Shown in pieces: positions 11,943-25,180 of a stretch of DNA of 64,000 bases (positions within the stretch are counted from its first letter, which is position 1; each line of letters begins with the position of its first letter). Both the position numbers and the translations under genes were made by a program. The stretch comes from Formicarius rufipectus (taxonomy: Eukaryota > Chordata > Aves > Passeriformes > Formicariidae), in assembly GCA_013399695.1 (NCBI GenBank), contig VXAU01002296.1, positions 1,445,966-1,509,965 on the forward strand. Direction: 5' to 3'. Below the pieces are notes generated by a model, which saw only the letters and a list, made by a program, of their open reading frames with translations, did no database searches and was not told where the DNA came from.

Positions 11943-14724
11943 AAGTCAGAAATTATTGTGGTGAAAGAATTTACTTTACTAATGACAAAAGGTCCAAAAG
12001 CCCATTGTCCAGAATGTCTGCATGTGACTGACAGTTTCTCTTGTGTTAAAACAAAGCTTTCTTGATGCTCATATTATCAGGACTGTGCTGCAACTTACTT
12101 CAAGCACAATATTGAGGTTGCACACACTCTACACCTGGAAAAGTAGCATGGAACAATTTACAAATAAGCAATGATGCACAGTCTGAAGAATAATAATAGA
12201 AAACTGTCTTGGGAAGAGGCCAGAAGAGATTTCATTTGGAAAATGTTGCTTTTGGGTCCTCGAACTGTCTCTTAGTCCACCAGACTGCACTAGGTGTTGA
12301 CTTAGAAGGAGCTACTAGAAGATGGCCAAAACAGAGCAAGGAAAAACTGTTGAACATTATGGATGATAGGGAGACAAGTGCTTTATTTTTGTCTCTGATC
12401 TTTTTTATTTAGGAGCCTAGGCAAGACCTGACATTTGGTTACTTTATAGCTCCGCAGCAAGGCCAGCACAATCACATCCATATGATAGGCTAATGACGAG
12501 GAACTCTCTGAACGTTCCTTTAAGTTGCTGAGGTCATAGTTTATATCCTTTGTTCTGATATGTAGGCATGAAGGCAAACATTTAAAGATGTGATTCACTC
12601 TGATTCAAAGGCTCAGCTTTATGGGATGCTGGAGTCTGATGACTCTAGTGTAAGAAGGGGTGTGAAGATCCAAACCACTGAATTCCAGTTTTGAATCTGG
12701 TCCCCTTCTACTACTGCAAAAACTTATGTGTCCCTTGCGCACCATCCAGTGCACCTCTGCAGGGCCTGGATCATTAAAAATAGTATATCACAAACAGATC
12801 CTCTCTGACTTGTTCTTTATTATGTTTTTGCTATCAGTGCCATACCTGAGATGGTGGAAGGGTCCTTCAGATAACTGCAGCAAGTCTCCTTTACTGCCAC
12901 TCTTTCATTCGGTATGGTGGAGGTGGCTGCTTGTGAGATATCTGTTTGATTTCAGACTTCAGCTCTCAAACTAACAAGTCTGAGAGTTATCAGAAGTACA
13001 GACATCCACATTTTACCTTAATATGCATGTAAGGATAAGGTAACCTCTTTAAATTAATGCACAATTCTTCACATCAAAGTGTAGATTAAGGTAGTAAGTT
13101 CTATTCTGCTTTGTGTAAGTGTAGAAACAGGTCTATCCCTCATGAAATTTTTTTTTTGCTGGAGCACATCTCTAGGATACTGACCAGTCAACATCTGTTG
13201 ACTTAAGCAGATATTTCATTACCCATCATGGGTACCAGAGTGAAGATTTAGACTAATATCTTAGATAAGAGTTTTCTCTGAATGAAGCTATTTGCAGTGG
13301 AATCTCACAAAAAATATGGGTCATCTTGATTGAGCAGCACTGACAAACACTGATTGTGCAGCTGGAGTCAGAGAAGCAAATGCAAAGTCCTGTTTTATAT
13401 AAACTGCAAGTAGTATGTAACAGTCTTCAAAACCAGAAAACTTTTCTTTCTTTTGCTTTGACTACATTCGTAATAAGTCAAACAGTATAATAAAGCTACT
13501 CCTGTCTTTGGCTTAAAGCAACAGTAATGTAAGCAGGAGAAGTATTTTATTCTTTCAGGTCATTTTGGAAACAAAACTTGGTGACTGAGTCAAAATTTAA
13601 TTTTATGAATATTTGTCACAAATTCAACATATTTGTTTTTGAAGGATGATAACCTGCTATACTTATCGTGTTCAAAGTCAAGGTATAGCAATGTTTAGAC
13701 ATTGATATTTTATCTTTGTGATATGTGCACCAATATAGTTTAGCCTCTCAAACTGCGACACAGTTTATGCAGGTGACTTATCTAGATTGCTGTGAAATAG
13801 TACTGTAAAATATGGTAAATGCAGTGTGAACAACGTTTTTGTGTTGCTTCAGGACAGGACTTCAGTGAAAGCAGGATTTGCTTGCTTATTTACAGGGAAA
13901 ATAAATGGTGTCAAAAAGGTGCTCTGTGTTCTTGCAGTATCTTATTTTTCCATGTGTACTTTATACCTTGCCAGGAAACAACCAGGCATTAATGCTGCAA
14001 TTAAATAGCAAAATGGGTAACATTGGATAGTACAGGAGGTAATGGTGATGTTACCACTGGCCTTTTGAGTGTCCCTTCCTATGGACTGTAAAAAAAAATC
14101 TGGATTCCTAAGCTTGCTTTTTCTTAATTGCACCTAAGGTAGACATTGCAAGTCAGTTTAGTATATCATTAAGTTAATTTACGAATTGTATATTAAATCT
14201 ATTCCCACTTCAGTTACTGTGCTTTTCCTTTTTCCTGACTGAGATCGCAAAAGAAAACAACTTTCAGGTTCTTATTATTCAGTCATATGGGAGATGTACA
14301 AGTTCTTTTTTCTACACATTTGCTTCCTTTGGTAAAGTCAGATTCATGGACAAGTGATAAATCTCACATTTTGAAGCTGTAACTGCACATTAAAGCAATA
14401 GTATTGATAGGAATTTCAAGTGCTAAACACCATTAGATATACAGTATTTCATCCTGCAAACTAATGAGGGCTCTTGACCTGACCCAGCAATACACTTAGA
14501 AAGATTTATGGCACTTGTCTTACATTTAAGTATAAGGTTGCTGTTGCTATTGCTTTGCTGCATTGGATGAAAATGCATAGTGGCAAGATGAGGTTCATCT
14601 CACCTAATTTAGGCATTTAACAGTAAGCTGCCAAACTGAAGCTAATTGTGAAAGCTCAGCATGATACTAAAGGGAGGAGGTAAAAGCACCTCCAGAGGGT
14701 GATACTATTTTAGGCATTTATTTC
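11943..14724. other. Intergenic, no gene recognised
   Basis: Low-GC sequence without a clear repeat family, RNA gene or exon-like frame. The small open frames near 12.2-13.0 kb and 13.8-14.1 kb show no splice context. Confidence 0.6.
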
Positions 14725-15946
14725 TGGTGACTGGCAGCACGGCTTCATGGCAGGAGAGTCCTGCTTGTCAAACCTGGTTTCCTCTTTTGCCAAGGTAGCT
14801 CACCTAGCTGATCAAGGGAAGCCAGTTGATGTAATCTTTTGGGATTTCAGTAAAGTTTTCAATACTGTCTCTCACAAGATCATTCTGGACAAAATGTCCA
14901 GAACACAGCTGGATAAACAGTGGTGGGTGAGCAATTGGCTCACAGAGGCTAATAATGAATAGGGTGACAACAGATTGGTGACCTGTCACCACCGGGGTTC
15001 TGCAGAGCTCTGTCTTGGGCCCTGTGTTCTTCAACATCTTCTTTAATGACTTGGACACAGGACTGGAAGGTATACTAAGAAAGTTTGCAGACAATACAAA
15101 TCTGGGAGTAGCTGTTGACTCCCTCAAAGGCAGGGAGGCCCTGCAAAGAAACCTCAACAAATTAGAGGACTGGGAAATCACCAAGCATATGAAATTTAAT
15201 AAAGAAAATTGGCAGATTCTGCATCCATGACAGGACAACCTTGGATGTATGTACAGACTGAGGAATGAGATGCTGGAAAGCAGTGTCATGCAAAAGGGAC
15301 CTGGGGGTTGAATCCGAGTCAGCAGTGCCGTGGCAGCCTGCAGGGCCAATCCTGTCCTGGGGGGCATCAGGCAAAGCATCACCAGCTGATTGAGGGAGGG
15401 GATTGTCCCACTCTGCTCTGCACTGGGGTGGCCTCACCTGGAATATTGTGTGTAGGTTTGGACACTGCAACATAGGAAAGATATTGAGCTCTTAGAGAGT
15501 GCCCAAAGGAGGACAACAAGATTGGTGAAGCGCCTTGAGGGGAAGCTGTGTGAGGAGTGGCTGAGATCACTTGGTCTGTTCAGCCTGGAGAAGAGATTGA
15601 GGGGAGACCTCATTGCAGTTACAACTTCCTCGTGAGGGGAAGAAGAGGGGCAGGCATTGATCTCTTCTCTGTGGTGACCAGTGACAGGACCTGAGGGGAT
15701 GGCCTGGGTTGTGTCAGTGGAAGCTTAGGTTCTTCACCCACAGGGTGGCTGGGCAGTGGAACAGGCTGTAACAGGTTCCCCAGGCAGCTGGTCACAGCAC
15801 CAAACGTGACAGTGTTCAAGAAGTGTTTGGACAATACTCTTGGTCACATGGTGTGACTCTTGAGGATCATCCTGTGCAGGACTGAGTTGGAGTCGATAAT
15901 CCTCATGGGTCCCTTCCAGCTCAGCATATTCTGTGATTCTGTGAAT
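14725..15946 (+). mobile_element. CR1 LINE copy with part of the reverse transcriptase, inactive
   Basis: The most 5'-complete CR1 here, about 1.2 kb. It starts at the RT segment DWQHGF, then a motif-A-like block 'VIFWDFSKVFNTVSH' (14829-14873) and a motif-C block with FADNT where active copies have FADDT (around 15085). It continues through the RT C terminus to the 3' tail 'cagcatattctgtgattctg'. Frameshifts and stops (for example after 14962 and 15230) show it is dead. The tail wording ('ggtgtgactcttgaggatc', 'ggagtcgataatcctc') is that of CR1-X type elements. The 192-codon antisense open frame inside it is a shadow. Confidence 0.92.
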
Positions 15947-16602
15947 TGTACCTGCTCATTCGTCTCTCGCTTTCTCTTGATGGTAGCCCTTTAGCTTAGG
16001 CTACACACCTGATTTTCAGAGAGTCAAAGTAATTGAGGTTAATTACCTATTCATTTCTTCAGAATTTGTACTAGATTCACTTTTAATCTATGTATTTTAC
16101 AGACCACATTTAAAACAGTAAACCTTATCAGCTCAAAATACTGACATAATTCAAATGCAAATTTAAGGCCCACATCTCTCAGTTATCACGAGTAAGTAGA
16201 AAGAGAAAATAAAAGGTATCAGCCTTTTGAACTCTTTTTTTTTTTTTAATATTATACAAGAGGTAAAATATCACTTGGCCACCAAATTATCAGAGAGGAA
16301 TAATACCTTCTTATGTGTTACTGAGTCTGTAGATTGCTGTCACACTCACAGTGATAAATTTATACGTAGTTCTCTGATGGAAAGAATTCATGGAGTAATA
16401 GGTAGGTGCATGTTAGTAGTGGAAGTCTTAACTAGACGTAGAGGCTCAGCTAAAAATGAATTAGTAACTTGTTGGGACAGAGAAGCACAGCACTTCAGTT
16501 CTTATATATCAAAGCATTTTCTCAACGAGTGGGTCACAACTGAAGCTAAAGACTCAAAAAAAAAAGCAGCCACACAGCATTGTGGAAAACTGTATTTGAC
16601 AT
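15947..16602. other. Intergenic between CR1 and SINE
   Basis: About 650 bp of AT-rich DNA with a T-tract near 16237. No repeat or exon recognised. Confidence 0.55.
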
Positions 16603-16729
16603 TTGAGATTAGCTCAGCTGATTGGAGCCTGGTGCTGATTGTGGGTTAAATCCCTGGGAGGGCCATTCACTAAAGGGCTAGATCTGACAATCCTTGTGGG
16701 TTCCTTCATACTCAGAATGTTCTGTGATT
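16603..16729 (+). mobile_element. TguSINE1-like SINE (tRNA-Ile-like head, CR1 tail)
   Basis: The head has an A box 'tagctcagctgattggagc' (16609-16627) followed by 'ctggtgctga', as in tRNA-Ile(AAT), and a B box 'ggttaaatccc' (16643-16653). The anticodon arm is mostly missing: only about 15 bp separate the boxes. It continues 'gggccattcact', then a CR1-type tail 'tccttgtgggttcc' and 'cagaatgttctgtgattt'. This head-tail structure is that of the songbird SINE TguSINE1, mobilised by CR1-X machinery (family knowledge). It is a SINE and not a functional tRNA gene. Confidence 0.85.
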
Positions 16730-19366
16730 TGCCAAAGACCCCATTGTGTGGTCTTGAGATCCTCTGAATGCTGATAAAAACCCTAAAAAATATGATCATA
16801 TCTCTTGTCTTTCTCTTTGGAAGCACACTTGGTGCTGAAAGGAAGATGTGGAAACCTTGATCATAACAAACAAGGATGAGTAAAACATGGATAGAAGATG
16901 TAAAATTTTGCATGGTACCTGATTATATTTTTAATTTACATGTAGTACCAATAAAATAGAACTTCTGTCACAACCTGGACACAATATATATTTTTAGTGT
17001 GGTGAAGTACCGGATAAAGCATTTTTTATTATATGTTCCCACAACTTCAATTCAGCATATAGTAATTGCCTGTCAGTCAAATGGCAGTGACTTGTGGTGC
17101 ACATGGTCCTATCCCATTGCAAACAGGCAGCTTAATTAGTCTTCAGGGGTAACTTCTTATAAATCCCTTTTACTTTGCATTTTTAACAGTCTAGGAGTGC
17201 TCTTGGAGAAGTCAGTCACTACCAGTTCATTTTAAGCAAGTCAAGAAATGAGGACCTGAAGAACAACTGACTCTCTCACCAGTGGATTTTGGGGGGGAAC
17301 AGTAAGATTTTCCTGTTTGATTCATTTCTCTTTTTTTAGCTGGCAAATAATTATATTACAGTGTAACTTTGAGCCATGGTTTGATTAAATTGTGTGAATC
17401 TACAAGTCAGTGTGCTGAAGGAATAATTCACACATGGTTAGTCACTAGGAAGGGTAACTCCTACCTGAGTAAATGGCTCAGGAAAGCAATTTATTTTCAT
17501 CCTCTAGTTTTATTTTTTTAACCATAGACTCCCCTCTGTTGAATCAAGATGAAAAATTGAAGTGTCACCTACCTTTTCTTTCTTCTGACTCCCTCAAACA
17601 TGGTGATATTTTAAATGAGGTTTTAATTTATTCATTTAAAATCCTTTGTGCATGTCAACATTTCTGGATGTTAATTTAAATTGAATTTTCTCATTAGGAG
17701 AAGCGACAAAATTGAAGTATACCCATCAAAAAAAACTAATTTGTACTCATTCTGAAAGGAAATGTACTGCCCTGGAGTATGGTTAGCCTTTTTGGACCCA
17801 GAGAGGTCACTGGGGTTCTTTGTGAACACAGGAGTCAGTGTGGGATGTAGGGCTGGTGCAGAAGTGTCTGTTTGTTTTACCTAAGAAACGGATTTGAAAT
17901 ATTCCTGGGAGGGCTTTCAGGCTCTACCCAGATAGTTGTGTTCCATCTTGAAGATGGATTATACTGATAACACACAGATGTTATTTATTTTTAGATAGCC
18001 ATTTCTTAGATTTTAGAAATGTCAGGGGTATACTGAAGAAAAATATTTCCAGTGTGGTGCAGCTTTTTAACAAAGTCTTTGACCCCTTCCATACACTGCA
18101 ATCCCAACAAGTGACTCATAGAGAGTCTAAAGTAGTTAAAACCATGCAGAATTGCTTAATTTGTAGGGCCAAGAGATTCTGGGAAGAAGCATCTCTGGAA
18201 ACTACTTAATTGCCACAAAACCCACATAGCATCTAAGAAAATTTCCAACAGCTGATGGCTTAGATCTTCAGCTGCTGCCAGTACATGTCCTTCATAAAAT
18301 CATAGCCTTGGGACAGTCATCGGTAGGTCATAACTAAACCCCATTTACACCAACATCCTATCTCCAGCAGTCACCACAAGTTAATGTCTAAGGAAGAGTG
18401 CGAGAATAAGGAAAACAGAAGAGTCATCACTGAAATGCATTCTCATCCCTGAGTCATTTTCAAATTAAAGTGAATTCATTTTCCCAAGATCACTATGGGT
18501 GAGTTGTTTCATTCAGTTTGGGTTTATTTGGGTTTTACTTGGTAACATTTACTGATTTCTTACCCATGGCCTTGATCAATTTTCCCATAATGTTGTGCAA
18601 ACTTTTAGAATTCACAGCATCCCGTGTCAAACAGTTCCCAAACTGAACTATTTCATGAAGAACAATAATTGAGCTCTTTCATTTCACATCTATGCCTCTT
18701 AACCTAGAGACAAGAGCACAGAGACAGTTGTGGCAGTCCATTGACATTTCTCACAATGACACTCATTAAGAAAGTACTAAGCTTTTCAGCTGGCTTTGCA
18801 CTGTTGAGCACTGATGCCACTTGTGTCCCCCCGCAAGGAGTAGCTGAGGTCAGTTCCCAGCTCTCCCACAGGCTGCCTCTGCAATCTCTCGTGCACTGAC
18901 CTTATCTGTATAACCAAGTGTTGAAAATGCTGGCAGTTTAATCTCTTATGCTTAATTTCCACGTTTAACAATAGCGTGCTTCCCCCACCCTTTGTTATCT
19001 TGTATATGTAGACGTGAATGGTTGGTCTGGAAGTGAGTCTGCTTTTTTCTTAGTATACATAGCCCCTGAATCCAGAGGAAGGACAAATAAAATTTTATGT
19101 TAACTTTAAAATCGTAGGACTGAAATGAAAGAGAAAAAACATCTGTCTTCTTTCTATTCTCTGTCTGGTTCTGAGTTCTTAAGGTTTTCTTGCAGTTGTA
19201 TGGATTAGAATATTTATTTTTTTATTATTAAGCAATAGTTGAGACTCTTGCATGGCACAAGCAAGTGGGGAAAAAAGAGCTTGAAGAAGAACACTAAAAA
19301 TCTTGAAAGCCATAATCAAATCATGAATATTGCTAACTTCAATCACTATATCTTTACACAGTGCCT

Positions 19367-19387
19367 AGTACTAGTACAACTAGTACT
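19367..19387. repeat. Perfect short inverted repeat
   Basis: AGTACTAGT - ACA - ACTAGTACT: two 9-bp arms and a 3-base loop. Confidence 0.9.
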
Positions 19388-20107
19388 GTGTATTATTTTT
19401 ACTGTTTTAATTTTGCCAGTTGCTGGTCTCAGGAGTTTTATACTTCTGAGGAAAAGAAAGTGGAAGAACAAAGTGCACTTGTGTGTCTGCAAGTAATTCT
19501 CTCCCTGCTCTAGTTGTATTCATGATCATTTTACTTGTAAGAGGCTGTCTCATAGCTGTCACTATCAAATTCAAGGACATTTGCTTTGGGAGTATTTCAG
19601 GTGAAGCCACAGTAAAATTGTGGTGACAGTGGTATGTCAAGGTATTATCAGGTCAGAATAATGAATCTGGGAAGGTGTCCTATGTTCTTCAAGATAAACA
19701 ATTTTATATGTCTTCTATTAAGTCAAAAATACTATAGCTTTGAGAATGAATAGCGATATATTCAGAGATTCACTGACTTCCAATATAAATTGCAATTTTC
19801 TTTCAATCTTCTTTCAGGTCAAATTATGCACCCCTGAATTCAGATCAACAAACATGGCTTCCATCATTTTATCTTTCCTTTAACAGATGAAAACAGAGAG
19901 GTGAAAGAGATCTCAGGATACCATGGACTCTCCTTCCACTGAAACCATTTCCCACAGGTGATTGTTTATCTTGTCTTTACAAATCCCAATGAGGAATAAC
20001 TTGCAGTATCCCTTGATCATCTGATGTTACTCACTGACCATACACTGCTAAGCTGAGCATACTATTTGCTGAAAAACACTCTCAGTTTGGTAATTTGGTG
20101 AGATCTG

Positions 20108-20163
20108 CTTAATAAAGAAGCAGATATTTCTTAATAAAGAAGCAGATCTTTCTTAATAAAGAA
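20108..20163. repeat. 22-bp tandem repeat, about 2.6 copies
   Basis: Unit 'cttaataaagaagcagat' plus four bases. The first two copies differ at one position (atattt versus atcttt); the third is partial. Confidence 0.9.
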
Positions 20164-23100
20164 ATTGTGGGAACTCTTATTGTAATACCTCCATCCCTGA
20201 AAAAGCAATTGGGCAGTCCTGCTTTATTTAAACCTAACAAAGATTTTTCCCCATCTCAAAACTGAAGATTTCTAATATCCTAGAAAGTACTGATTTAAAA
20301 GAAGTGTGGATTACTCCTCAATGTACTTTTTCAAGTATGTAGTTTGAGGAACTAGAGTTTTTCTAACTTTTCTTCCTAATCAACTCTTCTCTGTTGACGA
20401 TCTTAGTGAAACAGCACATTTATAAACTTCACAGTATAGAAGTACAGAAATGCAGTGAGAACGAGAAGCCCCCTCCTTATGGGTTCAGTGTTTAGAGTCC
20501 TACCAACACCAGAGAGGCCAATATCCTCTTCATGGCAAGTGCATCCCACATGCTGCCGAGCCTACCCTGCGGAGCCCCACTGCATCTTCTCTCAGCACCA
20601 AGGTTTTCATGGCATTTGAAACGTTTTGGTAACTAAATGCAGAAGTGAAAAACATTTAGAAATAACCAGCTCAGAAAACTATGTAACAAATGCAGCTGCA
20701 GTGAGGAATAATATTTGTTGGCATTCTCTGAACATATTGCAGATCATTTACAGGTCTCAGCAAAATTCCTACAGAGCGCCAGGCCCAGGAGTGAATTAGT
20801 GTGCTTCATGCTGGTGAAGCCGTTTTCTTTAAACAAAATGCAAAGTTTAGGAACTGCATGAACTTTCCAAATGACATTTTCTCCTTATCTGGATAAGAAC
20901 CAGTAACCAATTAATCATTTGTGGTAAGTTATTCTTAGCTTTTTCTAATTTCTTTCAGCTCCACTGTCATTGAGCAATCTCTAAATGTATTCTATGTCTG
21001 TTACCCAGATTGCTGTCCTTGAGTTGCATACCACAGTCCCTGCCTGCCATCTGATTTTTTTTCTTGTAATTTGAAGGAGATATGTCTGTAATCTGGCAGG
21101 ATGTTCTCTGTCCAATAGCCAAGCATGTTGCAAAAACCTCTTATTAATATTTTCCATCTTAGCAAAGGAACTTATTCAAGGAACTTTCAGTGCCTTAGTG
21201 TTAAATGGTTATCTAGGTATCTGTTAAAAGGGAACAATGTTTCCTGACTGATTCTAAAGCATGTGGATTCTACTTTATTTGTCATAAATATCTTATTTCT
21301 GCTCATGTAAAAGAGTTCCTCAGACCAACTGGAATAATAATGTGGCATGCAGCTAGAGTCCAAGCAGCCAGCCAACCAGAGCATGATCCTTTATCATAGC
21401 TTTGCATTGTTCTGCAAACTGCATGATGCCAAAAAATAATAATAATAAAGAGAAACCCTTTGTTCCCTCTCACTAACCTAGAAGGTCACAAAACAGACAG
21501 TTCCTTCTTGATTACACTAAATAAATAAAAGTCTGATTCAGAGAGGGGAAACAATCATCTGCCAACTGCCAAGCCCTATAAAGGGTAAATCTGTTTTTAC
21601 TTTGTGAGCCAGATTGATGAGTCACCAAGGCTATGACTAATACCAGCAAGAATTAAAATGTACCCAACAATATAACCTCCCTTTGTACTACACAAGGGTA
21701 CCTCAACAGCACACCCCGCTCTGACAAGTTTCAGTGAGCAGCAGGGACCACCCCAGCATCTGCTCTCCACTGGCCCTCTCTATCACAGCTACTGGCATAC
21801 ATTTGCTGTGTTCTCAGGCATAAACTCAGCATGGGAAATGAATAATTAGGTTCTTAATTTGCAAAATTAGCCTCTATGGAAACAAACACCCATCTCTCCT
21901 CCCTCCTCTCTTCCCTGGGTGAGCCGCCTTCAGGACATGCCGTAACCAGGTTCCTCCTGGAGCTCCTGTGACGTGCTCTTGGATGGAGACAGCACAGTTT
22001 TCAATAGGAAAACCCAAGCAGGCCAGTTCAGACAAAGACAGAGGTTTTGAGATAAAGATTAGGGTTTGAACTGGAGTCTCTTTGGATGAAATTAAAAACT
22101 GGATGAAATTAACCTGTCATTTAGTATTCTGAAAATTATGTAAGAAAAATGTTACAATAATGACAACAGCAACAAAAAGGGTTTGTTCATTCATTTCATT
22201 TCTTTAAATGGGTGAATTTGCAAATCCAATGCAGTCACTGACAAAATTCCTGTTGATTGTAACAGTGCCAGGATTTCACCAACTGTACTTATCTCCCAAA
22301 GGCATGTTTTAGTAGCTCATCAAAACTATCTAATGTTGTAAGACTTTTGTTTTGAAGTACAGCTCTTACCACTGAGACACATCAAGCCCAACAGAAATCG
22401 TCTTCAAAGAGATAATGAAAATATTTGTAGTTCCTTAATACTGCAATGCTACTTCTGATTTGAGGATTAGCTCTCCTGCATGCTCAGCCATGCATGCTCA
22501 GGGGCCATGGATAATATTCAGAAATTACAAAGAGTCACATGAAGCAAACTTAAATGAAATGAGGGGGGAAAAATCAGTTGCCTATGGATGAAAGTAATTG
22601 TCCATCTGTAGGTAAGCATCTATGTTGTCAGCCTGGCATTTGGGACCCTCTGCAGCAACACCTAGCTGAACCCCTAAATTTGGGAGTTGTCAATTAAAAA
22701 TAGAAACTAATATCACCACGTGACTTTCTAATTACCAGGCTAGAAATCATTTTGGTGAGGGTGTGTCAATGAGAAAAAGGGAGAGAATGACAATGTACTC
22801 AAACACTTACTCATTTACAGGAAAGAATGTGAATACCTACACGCTTTTTTTAGGCCCTACATGAATCTAAAAAGCAGAACAGCTTCAATCTGTTCCAGAC
22901 TGAAACAGTTGCAATTGATACTTAAAGCTGCTGTTCTCCACCGCACTGTAATTGAATGCTGTAACCTTTTCAGAGCAAGGTTACCAGTGCTGAACTCAAA
23001 AACAGTACCCTACTTTTCATTACATTTTATTTAAAATGCTCTAAATTACTAATTTGTCCAATCCAGTGAAGTTCTTTTATTCAAATATTCAAGATTAATT

Positions 23101-23789
23101 TTATTTTTATTGCCATTTAAGACATAAATATGTTTAAGATAGTGGGGGTTTGTCATTAAATTTTGTTAGTCAGCCTTTGAGCAAAAAAAAATTTATTTAC
23201 ATAGCTCCATGCTCTTGCTAAGTTTGGCTTGAGTCACTTTTCTAGATAACCCAGAAAATGAAAGCTACTTGGTACTTTTTTTAGTGCTTTGATCTTTGGT
23301 GGAATGGAAATGGGGTTAAACAGTAGATTTTTTTTATTGCCATTTTAGCCTTTCACATTCAGTTATTGTAGCCATAATAACAGTTGGATATGTGATGAAA
23401 TATAATGAAATATGCAAAGGACAGTAAGACATTTGGTCTGTGCACCACAAAAAGGTAGAGGAAGTTCAGATACTAAAACCACTTGTCCTCCCAGCATTAG
23501 TTTGGATACAAATGCCTACCTTTTTTTTTCCCAGTGGGTTCCATCAGAACAAATTAGTGTATGTCCCTTGGGAAAGCAGGGTTATAAGCTGCAGTCATTC
23601 TCCTCTCTATGAAGCCTCTGAATAAGACATGTAATTTGTGACTCATATGCCAAGAATCCCTATTCAGTGTACCTATCAGCAGTACTAAATGTTCTAATAT
23701 TTTAACAAATGAATGAAATGCTAATAATCAGTCATTTAATAGTTATAACTCTCAAAAGCACGTACATACATATATTCATGTATATATAC

Positions 23790-23913
<124 letters not shown>

Positions 23914-24701
23914 CACTTGTACAAAAAGAGAAGTCAGCAAACTGGAGCTGAGTCTCTTCGAAAATCCTTCTTTGACCTTGTGCAAGTGGCCAATTTCTCT
24001 GCAGATCAGTTTTCCAGTCACAGTAAGCTCAAAATAATTCTCTACCTTGGAGAAGTGTTTTGATGACAACCCATAATTGAGAGGTTTACATATACCATTG
24101 TGAAGGGAGCCCTAAAAATAAGCAGGCAGATAAAAATGACTCATTGACTGAAATAAGATTATGCTTGTTAAATTCATTTTAAATTTCATCATCTTGACTG
24201 TATATAGAGGCATATTGCACAGGAAATAAACTATGGATTTACTGCTGAGGACCTGATGAGAAATATTTGAAATATTTCTCTGGTTTTCAATTTTTTTTTC
24301 TTTCTTTCTAGATCTCAACCCCTTGACTTAATTTTTCCACATCTCTTTGGAAATTCCAAAATTTTTCCCACCCTGTCTCCTCTCCAAAAGTGAAATATCA
24401 GGACAGATGTGTGGGAACAGACTGCTCAGGAGAGATGGCTGAAAGAGCTGGATGGAGGATGACAAGGCTGTGAGTCTTTGAAGGAGCTAAATTGTGCCCC
24501 AAACTCAACCAATATGTTTGCAGAGGCAGAACGGCAGACAAATTGAGTAATCTGTCTTGAATTTAGAAAATACTTATGAGTGTTGAGAGATAGAACCCAA
24601 AATGCCAATAACAGAGAAGGTTGTGTCCAGTCTTACAACTTTGTGTGAACAGTGACACACTTCTATGTTATTCAGAGTGAGAAAATAAAGTGTGTGTCTG
24701 T

Positions 24702-24726
24702 GTATATATATATATATATATATATA
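24702..24726. repeat. (TA)n microsatellite
   Basis: About 12 TA units, preceded by a short (TG)n run. Confidence 0.95.
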
Positions 24727-25080
24727 AATATATGTAAAATAAGTATAGAGTTTAGAATGTTTTAGGCTACTCTTTGTTTCAGCTATCATAAGCCTCCAGA
24801 GAGCTGCACTTTAAACAGAGATAACACGCAAGGATGGAGGGCTTCAGGCTGTATGCATGAATCTGACACCTGAATACTACCAGGTTTCTGTGCTTCCACT
24901 GACAAGAAGCAGGCAGAAAGCAGTGCTCACAACCCATGGCTAAACGAGAAGGAGAGCACTGTAGATCCAGGGACACTGAGGAGCAAGCTCTGCATACAAG
25001 GCACAAAGACAAGCTGCCTGAAGGTTAATACAAGCAACCTAATGTTTTCTTTCCAACAAGTTTAAGAAGGGTACTGCAAC

Positions 25081-25180
25081 AGCTAGAAAAGGAAAAAGAA
25101 AAAAAAAAAGTATATATTTTAAAAAACAAAAAAAAAAAAAAAAAAACAATCGAAACAAACAAAACAAACCTCAATGAAAT
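25081..25180. repeat. A-rich low-complexity tract
   Basis: Poly(A) runs interrupted by g/t/c words, passing into 'caaacaaaacaaacc'-type sequence. Confidence 0.9.

Noticed and set aside
14804..15382. 192-codon minus-strand open frame, the longest frame in the window
   Set aside because: It is wholly inside a CR1 element, opposite the RT coding strand; an antisense shadow.
16603..16660. Possible tRNA-Ile gene
   Set aside because: A and B boxes are present, but the anticodon arm is largely missing and a CR1 tail follows; it is a SINE head.
18290..18420. Possible degenerate antisense CR1 tail ('aaaatcatagccttggga')
   Set aside because: Similarity is limited to a few words and could not be extended.
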